From positions 186,001-250,000 of the forward strand of contig NZ_SSMD01000006.1 in the NCBI RefSeq assembly GCF_004799325.1: a stretch of DNA of 64,000 nt, written 5' to 3'. Position numbers and translations under genes: made by a program. Shown one piece after another: positions 54,875 to 63,134 of this stretch (the first letter of the stretch is position 1; each line of letters begins with the position of its first letter). Source of the DNA: Thalassobius vesicularis (GTDB lineage: Bacteria; Pseudomonadota; Alphaproteobacteria; Rhodobacterales; Rhodobacteraceae). Under the pieces are notes generated by a model. That model was not told the origin of the DNA. It ran no database searches and saw nothing but the letters and a program-made list of their open reading frames with translations.

Positions 54875-56350
54875 ATGCCAATGCTGCGCCTGGCACTGCC
54901 TTTGGGGCTGGGCGCACTTGCGGCGCTGGGACAGGCGCCGTTCGGCCTGTGGCCGCTGACCATTCTGGGGCTTGCGGGCGGCGTTCTGCTGTTGCACCGC
55001 GCGGCCAGCCTGCGGGCTGCGGCGCTGAGCGGATGGCTGCTGGGAACGGGCTATTTCCTGCTGGCGCTGGTCTGGATCGTGCAGCCGTTTCTGGTCGATC
55101 CGCTGCGCTATGGCTGGATGGCCCCCTTTGCGCTGGTGTTCCTGGCGGGCGGGCTCGCGCTGTTTTGGGGGCTGGCCTTCGCTCTGGCCAAACGGGTCGG
55201 CAATGGCTGGGCGCTGATGGCCACGCTGACCCTGGCCGAGATTTTGCGCGGATACTTGTTCACCGGATTTCCCTGGGCTTTGCCCGGTCATGTGCTGGTC
55301 GATACGCCGCTGGCTCAGCTGGCGGCCATCATCGGCGCGCAAGGGTTGGGGCTGATCGTGCTGGCCCTGTCGGTGGCGCTGGCCGGTCTGGCGCAACGCC
55401 ACTGGGTGCCTGCGGTGCTGACCGTCGCCGTTGTGGCTGCTGCATGGATCTGGGGGGCGCAACGGCCCGAAACGCTGGATTTGCAGGGCCGTCCGGTCCT
55501 GCGGATGGTCCAGCCCAACGCGCCGCAACACCAGAAATGGGACCCGGACTATGCGCCGGTGTTCTTCCGCCGCTCGCTTGAGTTCACCGCGGCCGGGGCG
55601 CAGCGCCCGGACCTGATCGTCTGGCCCGAAACGGCGCTGCCTGTGCTGCTGGACGAGGCCGAGCGCGCCTATGAGATCATCCACGACGCCTCTGGCCCCG
55701 TGCCCTTGGTGCTGGGCGGCGAACGGCTGGACGGTGGTGCGCTTTATAACTCGGCGGTGGTGCTGGGGGCGGACGGGCTGCCGGGGCAGGTCTACGACAA
55801 GCATCACCTTGTGCCCTTTGGCGAGTATATCCCGCTGGGCGATCTGGCCGCGCGGTTTGGCATCCACGGCTTGGCCGCGAAAGAGGGCAACGGCTTTGCC
55901 GCCGGTCCCGGCCCGCGCCTGCTGGACCTTGGGCCGCGTCTGGGCCGCGCGCTGCCGCTGATCTGCTATGAGGCGGTGTTTCCCAATGACGCCAGCCATC
56001 CCGACCCGCGCCCCGATTTCCTGCTGCAACTGACCAACGACGCATGGTTCGGCACGTTTTCCGGACCGTATCAGCATCTGGCGCAGGCCCGTCTGCGCGC
56101 GATCGAGCAGGGCCTGCCGCTGGCCCGCGCCGCTAATACCGGGGTTTCCGGCATGATCGACCCGTGGGGCCGCGTCACTGCGCAAATCCCGCTGGGGCAG
56201 GCGGGTTGGGTGGATGCGCCCTTGCCCAAGGCGCTGCCTGCAACGCCGTTCACGCGCTGGGGCGACTGGCTGGCATTGGGGCTGGCGGTGCTGGGTCTCG
56301 TGGCGTCAACGGGCTGGGCGCGTACGAATCGCCGCAGCTTAAGCCGTTGA
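54875..56350 (+). CDS. lnt: Apolipoprotein N-acyltransferase
   Basis: This 491-residue inner-membrane enzyme adds the third acyl chain to lipoproteins. About six N-terminal helices (1-170) and a C-terminal one flank a periplasmic nitrilase domain with the triad Glu (WPETALP), Lys (YDKHHLVPFGEYIP) and Cys (LICYEAVFPN). The start is 3 bases after the corC stop. The upstream lipoprotein and others would be substrates. It is followed by the riboswitch of metK. Confidence 0.95.
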   Translation: MPMLRLALPLGLGALAALGQAPFGLWPLTILGLAGGVLLLHRAASLRAAALSGWLLGTGYFLLALVWIVQPFLVDPLRYGWMAPFALVFLAGGLALFWGLAFALAKRVGNGWALMATLTLAEILRGYLFTGFPWALPGHVLVDTPLAQLAAIIGAQGLGLIVLALSVALAGLAQRHWVPAVLTVAVVAAAWIWGAQRPETLDLQGRPVLRMVQPNAPQHQKWDPDYAPVFFRRSLEFTAAGAQRPDLIVWPETALPVLLDEAERAYEIIHDASGPVPLVLGGERLDGGALYNSAVVLGADGLPGQVYDKHHLVPFGEYIPLGDLAARFGIHGLAAKEGNGFAAGPGPRLLDLGPRLGRALPLICYEAVFPNDASHPDPRPDFLLQLTNDAWFGTFSGPYQHLAQARLRAIEQGLPLARAANTGVSGMIDPWGRVTAQIPLGQAGWVDAPLPKALPATPFTRWGDWLALGLAVLGLVASTGWARTNRRSLSR

Positions 56351-56385
56351 CCCCGGCCCCGAGGGGGCGTAACCACGCACTATTC

Positions 56386-56433
56386 CCTGTCACAACGGCT
56401 TCCTGACGTGGCGGGCAGATTTAATGGAGCACA
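56386..56433 (+). promoter_or_regulatory. SAM/SAH riboswitch before metK
   Basis: The P1 stem CCTGTCAC (56386-56393) pairs with GTGGCGGG (56408-56415, with G-U pairs). The loop CACAACGGCTTCCTGACGTG is the conserved core of the SAM/SAH class known from Rhodobacterales. GCTTCC (56398-56403) can pair with GGAGC (56426-56430) as the pseudoknot, which hides the metK ribosome site. Ligand binding would therefore turn translation off. Confidence 0.92.
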
Positions 56434-56438
56434 CTCTC

Positions 56439-57605
56439 ATGTCCCGACAGAACTATATCTTCACCTCTGAATCCGTGTCAGAGGGGCACCCCGACAAGGT
56501 TTGCGACCGCATTTCCGATGCGGTGCTGGACGCGTTCCTAGCCGAAGAACCGAACGCTCGCGTCGCTTGCGAAACCTTTGCCACCACCAACCAGGTGATC
56601 GTCGGCGGAGAGGTGGGCCTGTCGGACAAGGCGCGCTTGGCCGAATACATGAACCGCATCGACGGCATCGTGCGCGATTGCGTCAAGGATATCGGCTACG
56701 AGCAGGACGCCTTTCACTGGGCGACGCTGAAGGTCGGCAACTTCCTGCACCCGCAATCGGCTCACATCTCTCAGGGTGTGGACAAGGACGGCGCGGGCGA
56801 CCAGGGCATCATGTTCGGCTACGCCACCGACGAGACGCCGGAACTGATGCCGGCCCCGATCCAATACGCCCACGCGATCCTGCGCCGTCTGGCCGAAGCC
56901 CGCAAATCGGGCGCCGAGCCGACGCTGGGCCCGGATGCGAAATCGCAGCTGTCCGTGCGCTACCGTGATGGCAAGCCGGTGGGCGTCAGCTCGATCGTGC
57001 TGTCGACGCAGCACATGCACGAAAGCCAGACCAGCGACGATATCCGCGCGATCGTCGAGCCTTACATCCGCGAAACCCTGCCCGAAGGCTGGATCACCGA
57101 GGACACCGAATGGTGGGTCAACCCGACCGGCACCTTCGTGATCGGCGGCCCTGATGGCGACGCGGGCCTGACCGGCCGCAAGATCATCGTGGACACCTAT
57201 GGCGGTGCGGCCCCGCATGGCGGCGGCGCGTTCTCGGGCAAAGACCCGACCAAGGTGGACCGCTCGGCCGCTTATGCGGCGCGCTATCTGGCCAAGAACG
57301 TGGTCGCAGCGGGTCTGGCCACCAAGTGCCTGATCCAGGTCAGCTATGCCATCGGCGTGGCCAAGCCGCTGTCGATCTATGCCGACACCTTTGGCACCGG
57401 CCAGATCCCGGACGAGCAGATCGAGCGTATCGTCGGCAAGTGCATGGACCTGACCCCGCGCGGCATTCGCACCCATCTGGACCTGTGCCGCCCGATCTAC
57501 GCGCGCACCGCAGCCTACGGCCATTTCGGCCGCGCCCCCGAAGCGGATGGCGGTTTCAGCTGGGAAAAGACCGACCTGACCGAGGCGCTGAAGGCCGCCG
57601 TCTGA
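56439..57605 (+). CDS. metK: S-adenosylmethionine synthase
   Basis: This 388-residue enzyme makes SAM from methionine and ATP. It has [31 protein letters not shown] and [19 protein letters not shown] (in parts), the three canonical blocks, and full length. The start is ATG 56439 (MSRQNYIF), 9 bases after GGAG; an ATG at 56424 in the same frame lies inside the riboswitch and is not used. Controlled by the SAM/SAH riboswitch and ended by an intrinsic terminator. SAM feeds TrmB and MiaB encoded nearby. Confidence 0.97.
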   Translation: MSRQNYIFTSESVSEGHPDKVCDRISDAVLDAFLAEEPNARVACETFATTNQVIVGGEVGLSDKARLAEYMNRIDGIVRDCVKDIGYEQDAFHWATLKVGNFLHPQSAHISQGVDKDGAGDQGIMFGYATDETPELMPAPIQYAHAILRRLAEARKSGAEPTLGPDAKSQLSVRYRDGKPVGVSSIVLSTQHMHESQTSDDIRAIVEPYIRETLPEGWITEDTEWWVNPTGTFVIGGPDGDAGLTGRKIIVDTYGGAAPHGGGAFSGKDPTKVDRSAAYAARYLAKNVVAAGLATKCLIQVSYAIGVAKPLSIYADTFGTGQIPDEQIERIVGKCMDLTPRGIRTHLDLCRPIYARTAAYGHFGRAPEADGGFSWEKTDLTEALKAAV

Positions 57606-57635
57606 ATCCGGCGCACAGGTTAAACGACTATAACA

Positions 57636-57662
57636 GGCCGGGTGATCGCCCGGCCTTTTTCA
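57636..57662 (+). terminator. Intrinsic terminator after metK
   Basis: GGCCGGG, loop, CCCGGCC followed by TTTTT, about 30 bases after the metK stop. Confidence 0.9.
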
Positions 57663-57754
57663 TTTGCGGCGGTCACACGGGCCCAGTTTTGCAGGCATTG
57701 ATCCGGAAGGCCGGGCGGGGTAAACCGCGCTCCAATCAGCGAAAGGACCCCGCC

Positions 57755-58219
57755 ATGACCAAGACGGATGTATCGGGCCTGTCCCAATTGGGGCAAAATA
57801 CCGCTCAGCCGACCTCGCCCGAAGAGGCGCAGTTGGAGCGGGTGCCGGCGGGCCATGCGGGCACCGATTATGTCGTGCGTTTCACCGCGCCCGAGTTCAC
57901 CTCGATCTGTCCGATGACCGGCCAGCCGGATTTCGCGCATATCGTCATCGACTACATTCCCGGCGACTGGCTGGTGGAATCGAAGTCGCTGAAGCTGTAC
58001 CTGCATTCGTTCCGCAATCACGGCGCCTTTCACGAGGATTGCACGATCGACATCGCCAAGCGGCTGGTCGATCTGCTGGCCCCGAAATGGCTGCGGATCG
58101 GGGCCTATTGGTACCCGCGCGGGGGCATCCCGATCGACGTGTTCTGGCAGACCGGCCCCGCGCCCGAAGGCGTGTGGATCCCGGATCAGGGCGTCGCAAC
58201 CTATCGCGGACGGGGGTAA
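57755..58219 (+). CDS. queF: NADPH-dependent 7-cyano-7-deazaguanine reductase (preQ0 reductase)
   Basis: This 154-residue type I QueF reduces preQ0 to preQ1 for queuosine synthesis. The nucleophile Cys is in [11 protein letters not shown], and the QueF motif is [21 protein letters not shown] (in parts), with Glu and His for catalysis and substrate binding. ATG 57755 (MTKTDVSGL) is chosen behind GAAAGGA; the frame open to 57326 overlaps metK and is not used. No preQ1 riboswitch was seen upstream. Confidence 0.94.
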   Translation: MTKTDVSGLSQLGQNTAQPTSPEEAQLERVPAGHAGTDYVVRFTAPEFTSICPMTGQPDFAHIVIDYIPGDWLVESKSLKLYLHSFRNHGAFHEDCTIDIAKRLVDLLAPKWLRIGAYWYPRGGIPIDVFWQTGPAPEGVWIPDQGVATYRGRG

Positions 58220-58222
58220 GCC

Positions 58223-58936
58223 ATGTCGGAAGATCAGCATCCCTCGGGCGCGCCCTGGCGCAATTTCTACGGCCGTATCCGGGGCAAGACCCTGCGCGAC
58301 AGCCAGAAGACCTTCCTCGCTGAGGATCTGGAGCCCCTCTCGCCCGGGCCCGTGTCGTGGGAGGACAACCCCGAGCGCACGCCGCTGGACCTGAACGCAC
58401 TTTTCGGTGAACGCGATGTCTGGCTTGAGATCGGCTTTGGCGGGGGTGAGCACATGGTGCACCAGGCCAGCCTGAACCCGCAGGTGGGATTCATCGGCTG
58501 CGAGCCGTTCGTGAATGCCGTCGCGATGCTGCTGGGCAAGATCCGTGATGCGGGATGCGAGAATATCCGCGTCCATCCCGGCGACGCGCGCGACATGTTC
58601 GACGTGCTGCCCGAAGCCTCGATCAGCCGGGCGTTCCTGCTCTATCCCGATCCCTGGCCCAAGAAGCGCCACCACCGCCGCCGGTTTGTGACGCAAGATC
58701 ACCTTGTGCCGCTGGCGCGGGTGCTGAAACCCGGCGCGATTTTCCGGGTGGCGACGGACATCCCCGACTACGTGCGCCAGACGCTGGAAGAAGTCCCGCA
58801 GGCCGGGTTCGAATGGCTGGCCGAGCGTCCGCAGGACTGGCGGGAGCCGTGGGATGACTGGTACTCGACCCGCTACGAGCAGAAGGCGCTGCGCGAGGGG
58901 CGTACTCCGCATTACCTGACCTTCCGCCGCACCTGA
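58223..58936 (+). CDS. trmB: tRNA (guanine-N7-)-methyltransferase
   Basis: This 237-residue SAM-dependent enzyme methylates G46 of tRNA. The SAM motif WLEIGFGGGEH, the FLLYPDPWPKKRHHRRR catalytic block and a C-terminal TRYEQKALREGRTPHYLTF are all characteristic. It starts 3 bases after the queF stop. Both are tRNA-modification genes and likely co-transcribed. Confidence 0.95.
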   Translation: MSEDQHPSGAPWRNFYGRIRGKTLRDSQKTFLAEDLEPLSPGPVSWEDNPERTPLDLNALFGERDVWLEIGFGGGEHMVHQASLNPQVGFIGCEPFVNAVAMLLGKIRDAGCENIRVHPGDARDMFDVLPEASISRAFLLYPDPWPKKRHHRRRFVTQDHLVPLARVLKPGAIFRVATDIPDYVRQTLEEVPQAGFEWLAERPQDWREPWDDWYSTRYEQKALREGRTPHYLTFRRT

Positions 58937-58986
58937 GCGGCTGCGCCCCTGATCGGCGGCCCGTTGGGCGGGTGTGTTGGCGCCGT

Positions 58987-59012
58987 GAGTATTTCTAATC
59001 AGAAAGAAGCAG
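58987..59012 (+). repeat. Intergenic palindromic element, version 2, half copy
   Basis: GAGTATTTCTAATCAGAAAGAAGC carries one arm of the version 2 element; the second arm is absent. It lies between trmB and aroA. Confidence 0.55.
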
Positions 59013-59080
59013 CATTCGGGACATGGACCGGGGCGGCGGGCTGCGCTATGAGGCAGGGGAATTTCCCTGAGGAGGCATCC

Positions 59081-60427
59081 ATGTCCGGCCACGGCACCCC
59101 GATCCCGATGACGTCCACCAAATGCGGCCCGCTGAGTGGCGAGGCGCATGTGCCGGGGGACAAGTCGATCTCGCACCGGGCGCTGATCCTGGGGGCGTTG
59201 GCGGTTGGTGAAACGGTTGTGACCGGACTGCTGGAAGGCGAGGACGTGCTGGACACCGCCAAGGCGATGCGCGCCTTCGGGGCCGAGGTGGAGCGTGATG
59301 CGGATGGCGTGTGGCATGTGCATGGCGTGGGCGTGGGTGGTTTCAAAGAGCCGGGCAACGTGATCGATTGCGGTAACTCGGGCACCGGGGTGCGGCTGAT
59401 CATGGGGTCGATGGCGACCTCTCCGATCGTGGCGACCTTCACGGGCGATGCCAGTCTGAACAAGCGCCCGATGGCGCGCGTGACCGATCCGCTGGCGCTG
59501 TTTGGGGCGCAGTCGGTGGGGCGTTCGGGTGGGCGGTTGCCGATGACCATCGTGGGCGCGGCCGATCCGGTGCCGGTGCGGTACGTGGTGCCGGTGCCCT
59601 CGGCGCAGGTGAAATCGGCGGTGTTGTTGGCGGGGCTGAACGCGCCGGGGCAGACCGTGGTGATCGAGAAAGAGGCCACCCGCGACCATACCGAGCGGAT
59701 GCTGGCGGGCTTTGGCGCCGAAGTGTCGGTGGAGGAGACCGCTGAGGGCCGTGTCATCACGCTGACCGGGCGGCCCGAGTTGAAGCCGCAGACGATCGTG
59801 GTGCCGCGCGACCCAAGCTCGGCCGCTTTTCCGGTCTGTGCGGCGCTGATCGTGCCCGGCTCGGACGTGTTGGTGCCGAATATCGGGCTGAACCCGACGC
59901 GGGCGGGGCTGTTCTACACCTTGCAGGACATGGGGGCGGACCTGACTTTTGAGAACCTGCGCGAAGAGGGCGGGGAGCCGGTGGCGGACCTGCGGGCGAA
60001 ATTCTCGCCCAACCTGAAGGGGATCGAGGTGCCGCCCGAGCGCGCCGCCAGCATGATCGACGAATATCCGGTGCTGTCCGTGGTCGCAGCGTTCGCGCAG
60101 GGCGACACGGTGATGCGCGGGGTAAAGGAGTTGCGGGTCAAGGAATCCGACCGGATTGCCGCGATGGCGGATGGTCTGCGCCTGAACGGGATCGAAGTCG
60201 AGGACGGCCCGGATTGGTGGATCGTCAAGGGACGTGGCCATGGCAACGTGCCGGGCGGGGCGACTTGCGTCAGCCATCTGGACCACCGGATCGCGATGTC
60301 CTTCCTTGTGATGGGCATGGCCGCGAACGCGCCGGTCAGCGTGGATGACGGCAGCCCGATTGCCACCTCTTTCCCGATTTTCGAGGGGCTGATGGCCGAT
60401 CTGGGCGCGCAGCTGTCGCGCGGCTGA
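59081..60427 (+). CDS. aroA: 3-phosphoshikimate 1-carboxyvinyltransferase (EPSP synthase), class II-like
   Basis: This 448-residue enzyme joins PEP to shikimate-3-phosphate in aromatic amino acid synthesis. [15 protein letters not shown] is the N-terminal S3P motif; [15 protein letters not shown] and NPTRAG are the marks of class II synthases (CP4-like). In the GNSGTG loop the position that is Ala100 in the CP4 enzyme is Gly, so glyphosate tolerance cannot be assumed. ATG 59081 follows GAGGAGG. It overlaps the next gene by one base (TGATG). Confidence 0.94.
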   Translation: MSGHGTPIPMTSTKCGPLSGEAHVPGDKSISHRALILGALAVGETVVTGLLEGEDVLDTAKAMRAFGAEVERDADGVWHVHGVGVGGFKEPGNVIDCGNSGTGVRLIMGSMATSPIVATFTGDASLNKRPMARVTDPLALFGAQSVGRSGGRLPMTIVGAADPVPVRYVVPVPSAQVKSAVLLAGLNAPGQTVVIEKEATRDHTERMLAGFGAEVSVEETAEGRVITLTGRPELKPQTIVVPRDPSSAAFPVCAALIVPGSDVLVPNIGLNPTRAGLFYTLQDMGADLTFENLREEGGEPVADLRAKFSPNLKGIEVPPERAASMIDEYPVLSVVAAFAQGDTVMRGVKELRVKESDRIAAMADGLRLNGIEVEDGPDWWIVKGRGHGNVPGGATCVSHLDHRIAMSFLVMGMAANAPVSVDDGSPIATSFPIFEGLMADLGAQLSRG

Positions 60428-60921
60428 TGGCGCGGCTGTTCTGGATCTCGTTCCTGCTGGCGGGGGCGCTTTATGCGACGATGGGCCTGTGGTCCAGCCC
60501 CTACCTGCTGGAGGAGGCCGACGGCCTGCCGATGTTCGACCTGCGTCCGCTGGGCTATACCTATGACGAGGCGCGGGCTTATCTGGACGCGCTCTCGGAC
60601 GAGGGGCGGGTGTTTTATCTGACGGTGCAACAGCGGCTGGATATGGCGTTTCCGGGACTGCTGGCGCTCAGCTTTGTTGCGGCGTTCCAATGGTTGCTGC
60701 GCGGCTCGATGCGCTGGGGGCTGTCGGCGGTCGCGGTGTTGAGCGCGGGCGCGGATTACCTGGAAAACATGCGGGTGCACGGGTTGCTGATCGCCGACAC
60801 GGTGACCGAGCAGATGGTGGCCGACGCCAGCCTGGCCACACTGATCAAGTCGGTGTCCGTGACGGTGTGCTTTACGGCGCTGTTGGTGCTGTTCGCACGC
60901 GCCGTCTGGAACCGGCGATGA
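60427..60921 (+). CDS. Small integral membrane protein, unknown function
   Basis: This 164-residue protein has about four predicted membrane helices (near 3-20, 73-91, 95-110 and 138-158), and a soluble loop between the first two ([31 protein letters not shown]). No family is recognised. It begins in a TGATG overlap with aroA and ends in an ATGA overlap with the GFA-domain frame, so it is translated as part of the aroA-cmk operon. A role linked to aromatic synthesis is not supported by anything beyond position. Confidence 0.78.
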   Translation: MARLFWISFLLAGALYATMGLWSSPYLLEEADGLPMFDLRPLGYTYDEARAYLDALSDEGRVFYLTVQQRLDMAFPGLLALSFVAAFQWLLRGSMRWGLSAVAVLSAGADYLENMRVHGLLIADTVTEQMVADASLATLIKSVSVTVCFTALLVLFARAVWNRR

Positions 60922-61919
60922 CGCGGGGCAGCTGCCTGTGTGGCGCGGTGCGCTTTGAAACGCAGGCAACATTCGGCCCCGCCACGGCCTGCCATTGCAC
61001 GCAATGTCGCAAGATTACGGGCAGTTACTCTATCGCCGCACCTGTCCCGGCTGACGCCCTAAAGATCAAGGGCGCGCCGCGCTGGTTCGCCTCGTCCGCC
61101 CATGCGCGGCGGGCGTTTTGCCCCGATTGCGGCAGCTACCTGTTCTGGGAGGAAGGCGACGGTCTGATCTGGGTCGCGCTTGGCTCGGTTGACGGGGCGA
61201 CGGGGACGCATCTGGCCAACCACATTTTCTGTGCCTACAAAGGGGACGAATACGACCTGACCGACGCCTTGCCGCATCACGTGCGGGGCTGGTCCAGCCC
61301 GGAGGTTACGCCCATGCCGTTCACCATCGCCATCGACGGACCCGCAGCTGCGGGGAAGGGGACGATCTCGAAGGCCGTGGCGGCGCATTACGGGTTTGCC
61401 CATCTGGACACCGGCCTGTTGTACCGGGCCGTGGGCGCCAAGATGCTGGCAGGGGTCGAACCGATTGCCGCCGCGCAGGCGCTGCTGCCCGAGGATCTGG
61501 CCGATGCCAGCCTGCGCACGCCCGAGGTGGCACAGGCCGCCAGCAAGGTCGCCACGATCCCCGAAGTGCGCGCCGCACTGGTGGATTTCCAGCGCGCCTT
61601 TGCCCGCCGTCAGGGGGGCGCGGTGCTGGACGGGCGCGATATCGGCACGGTGATCTGCCCGGATGCCGAGGCCAAGCTGTTCGTCACCGCCAGCGCCGAA
61701 GTACGCGCCCAACGGCGTCATGCCGAACAGCAGGGCGCCCAGAGCTATGACGAGGTGCTGGCCGACGTGATCGCGCGGGATGAGCGTGACATGAACCGCG
61801 CCGAGGCGCCGCTGAAACCCGCCGCTGACGCGGTGCTGATCGACACCTCGGGCCTGAGCATCGAGCAGGCCGTGGCCGCGGCCATTGCTGCCGTGGACGC
61901 ACGAAAGGACAACGTATGA
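60918..61919 (+). CDS. GFA-family domain in continuous frame with cytidylate kinase
   Basis: A frame starting at ATG 60918 encodes a complete GFA (glutathione-dependent formaldehyde-activating/CENP-V-like) domain in its first 130 or so residues. The zinc cysteines are in [16 protein letters not shown] and FCPDCGS, and [13 protein letters not shown] closes the domain. There is no stop codon after it: the frame continues through GWSSPEVTP directly into cytidylate kinase and ends with it (333 residues in total). Either a GFA-Cmk fusion protein is made, or translation ends up as two products because cmk has its own ribosome site. ATGA overlap ties the start to the membrane-protein gene. The individual GFA substrate is unknown. 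Confidence 0.75.
   Translation: MTRGSCLCGAVRFETQATFGPATACHCTQCRKITGSYSIAAPVPADALKIKGAPRWFASSAHARRAFCPDCGSYLFWEEGDGLIWVALGSVDGATGTHLANHIFCAYKGDEYDLTDALPHHVRGWSSPEVTPMPFTIAIDGPAAAGKGTISKAVAAHYGFAHLDTGLLYRAVGAKMLAGVEPIAAAQALLPEDLADASLRTPEVAQAASKVATIPEVRAALVDFQRAFARRQGGAVLDGRDIGTVICPDAEAKLFVTASAEVRAQRRHAEQQGAQSYDEVLADVIARDERDMNRAEAPLKPAADAVLIDTSGLSIEQAVAAAIAAVDARKDNV
61314..61919 (+). CDS. cmk: (d)CMP kinase
   Basis: This 201-residue cytidylate kinase phosphorylates CMP and dCMP. The P-loop is [17 protein letters not shown] near the N-terminus, with [12 protein letters not shown] and [12 protein letters not shown] for CMP binding and [16 protein letters not shown] (lid, arginines). ATG 61314 has GGAGG at 61301-61305, 8 bases upstream, so independent initiation is likely even though the upstream GFA frame runs into it. 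The next gene starts in an ATGA overlap. aroA-cmk-rpsA is a common order, here with extra genes inserted. Confidence 0.93.
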   Translation: MPFTIAIDGPAAAGKGTISKAVAAHYGFAHLDTGLLYRAVGAKMLAGVEPIAAAQALLPEDLADASLRTPEVAQAASKVATIPEVRAALVDFQRAFARRQGGAVLDGRDIGTVICPDAEAKLFVTASAEVRAQRRHAEQQGAQSYDEVLADVIARDERDMNRAEAPLKPAADAVLIDTSGLSIEQAVAAAIAAVDARKDNV

Positions 61920-62914
61920 AACTGCGCAAACTGGGCAAGAACGGCCCCGAAATCTCGGCCTTGGGGATCGGGGCGATGTCCTTTGCCAATTTCTACGGCC
62001 CCACGACCGAGGAAAACTCCTACGCCATCCTGCACGCCGCGCTGGAGGCAGGGGTGACCCATATCGACACGTCGAATGTCTACGGGATGGGCCGCTCGGA
62101 AACCACGATCGGGACGTTCCTGCGCGACAATCCCGGCACGCGCGAACGGTTCCACATTGCCACCAAGGCCGCGATCACCAAGGACGCGCAGGGCAACCGG
62201 TGCTTTGACAACTCGCTGGCGCATTTGGAGAGCGAGTTGGACGGCAGCCTGAAACGGTTGGGTCTGGACCATGTGGACCTGTTCTATGTCCACCGCCGCC
62301 AGGCCGACATCCCGATCGAGGAGGTCGCCGGCCACATGGCCCTGCTGCAGCAAAAGGGCAAGATCAAGGGCATCGGATTCTCGGAAATCGCACCCTATTC
62401 GCTGCGCCGCGCGGCCACGGAATGCCATGTGGATGCAGTGCAGAACGAATACTCGCTGGCGACGCGCCTGCCGGAAATGGGCCTGCTGCGCACCTGTGCC
62501 GAACTGGGCACCGCGCTGGTCGCCTTTTCGTCCGTGGGTCGGTCGCTGCTGACGGACACGCCGATCCCGCTGGAAACCATCCCCAATCTGGAATTCCTGC
62601 GCGTGAATCCCCGCTTTATCGAGCCGAATTATAGCGCCAACATCGCCGCCACCGACGGTCTGCGCACCTATGCGGCCGAGCTGGGCCATTCGACGGCGGC
62701 GCTGGCCATCGCCTGGGTGCTGGCGCAGGGAGAGCATGTGGTGACGATCCCCGGTACGCGCTCGGTCGGGCATTTCGCGCAACTGGTCGAAGGCGCGCAG
62801 CTGGAGTTGACCCCGGCACAACTGGCCCGCATCGAAGAAATCCTGCCCGTCGGCTGGGCCTGGGGTGACCGCTATAACGAGGCGCAAAACATCGGCCCGG
62901 AACGCTACTGCTAA
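61916..62914 (+). CDS. Aldo/keto reductase
   Basis: This 332-residue NADPH-dependent aldo/keto reductase has the (beta/alpha)8 barrel tetrad: Asp and Tyr in [15 protein letters not shown], Lys in IATKAAI and His in [21 protein letters not shown] at the C-terminus binds the NADPH phosphate. The start overlaps the cmk stop (ATGA). The substrate is unknown. Together with GFA it adds aldehyde-type chemistry to an otherwise housekeeping operon. Confidence 0.9.
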   Translation: MKLRKLGKNGPEISALGIGAMSFANFYGPTTEENSYAILHAALEAGVTHIDTSNVYGMGRSETTIGTFLRDNPGTRERFHIATKAAITKDAQGNRCFDNSLAHLESELDGSLKRLGLDHVDLFYVHRRQADIPIEEVAGHMALLQQKGKIKGIGFSEIAPYSLRRAATECHVDAVQNEYSLATRLPEMGLLRTCAELGTALVAFSSVGRSLLTDTPIPLETIPNLEFLRVNPRFIEPNYSANIAATDGLRTYAAELGHSTAALAIAWVLAQGEHVVTIPGTRSVGHFAQLVEGAQLELTPAQLARIEEILPVGWAWGDRYNEAQNIGPERYC

Positions 62915-62926
62915 GGGTGTTTTCCC

Positions 62927-62955
62927 TTGCCAGACAGGGGCGCAGCCGTTATATG
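62927..62955 (+). promoter_or_regulatory. Candidate rpsA promoter
   Basis: TTGCCA (62927-62932) and TATATG (62950-62955) are 17 bases apart in the 220-base gap between the reductase gene and rpsA. The match to the sigma-70 hexamers is partial but the spacing is ideal. Confidence 0.5.
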
Positions 62956-63003
62956 CGCCCCGTCTACACGGCGATTTTCGTCGCAGGATGAAGAACTCAG
63001 GCA

Positions 63004-63033
63004 GGGTCGGACTCTACCGGCCCTCTTTGTTTT
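63004..63033 (+). promoter_or_regulatory. Hairpin with T-rich tail in the rpsA leader
   Basis: GGGTCGG (63004-63010) pairs with CCGGCCC (63017-63023, one G-U), followed by TCTTTGTTTT. It lies about 100 bases upstream of the rpsA start and could act as an attenuator or as the end of the upstream operon. Confidence 0.45.
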
Positions 63034-63134
63034 GTGACACGTCTGACCAACCGTTCGCCCCGGCGGACATCAACCAAGACCGGCGGACACAACCGCATGG
63101 CCCGAAAAAACGTTTGTAAAGGAACTGATGCCAC

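Noticed and set aside
53942-56185. Long minus-strand open frame opposite corC-like and lnt genes
   Set aside because: Gln/Arg-rich sequence without motifs, antisense to genes with intact active sites.
57662-57754. Possible preQ1 riboswitch upstream of queF
   Set aside because: Neither the preQ1-I pseudoknot core nor its A-rich tail is visible in the 90 bases before queF.
57620-60286. Long minus-strand open frame opposite queF, trmB and aroA
   Set aside because: Antisense to three conserved genes, no recognisable domain, Arg/His-rich artefact composition.
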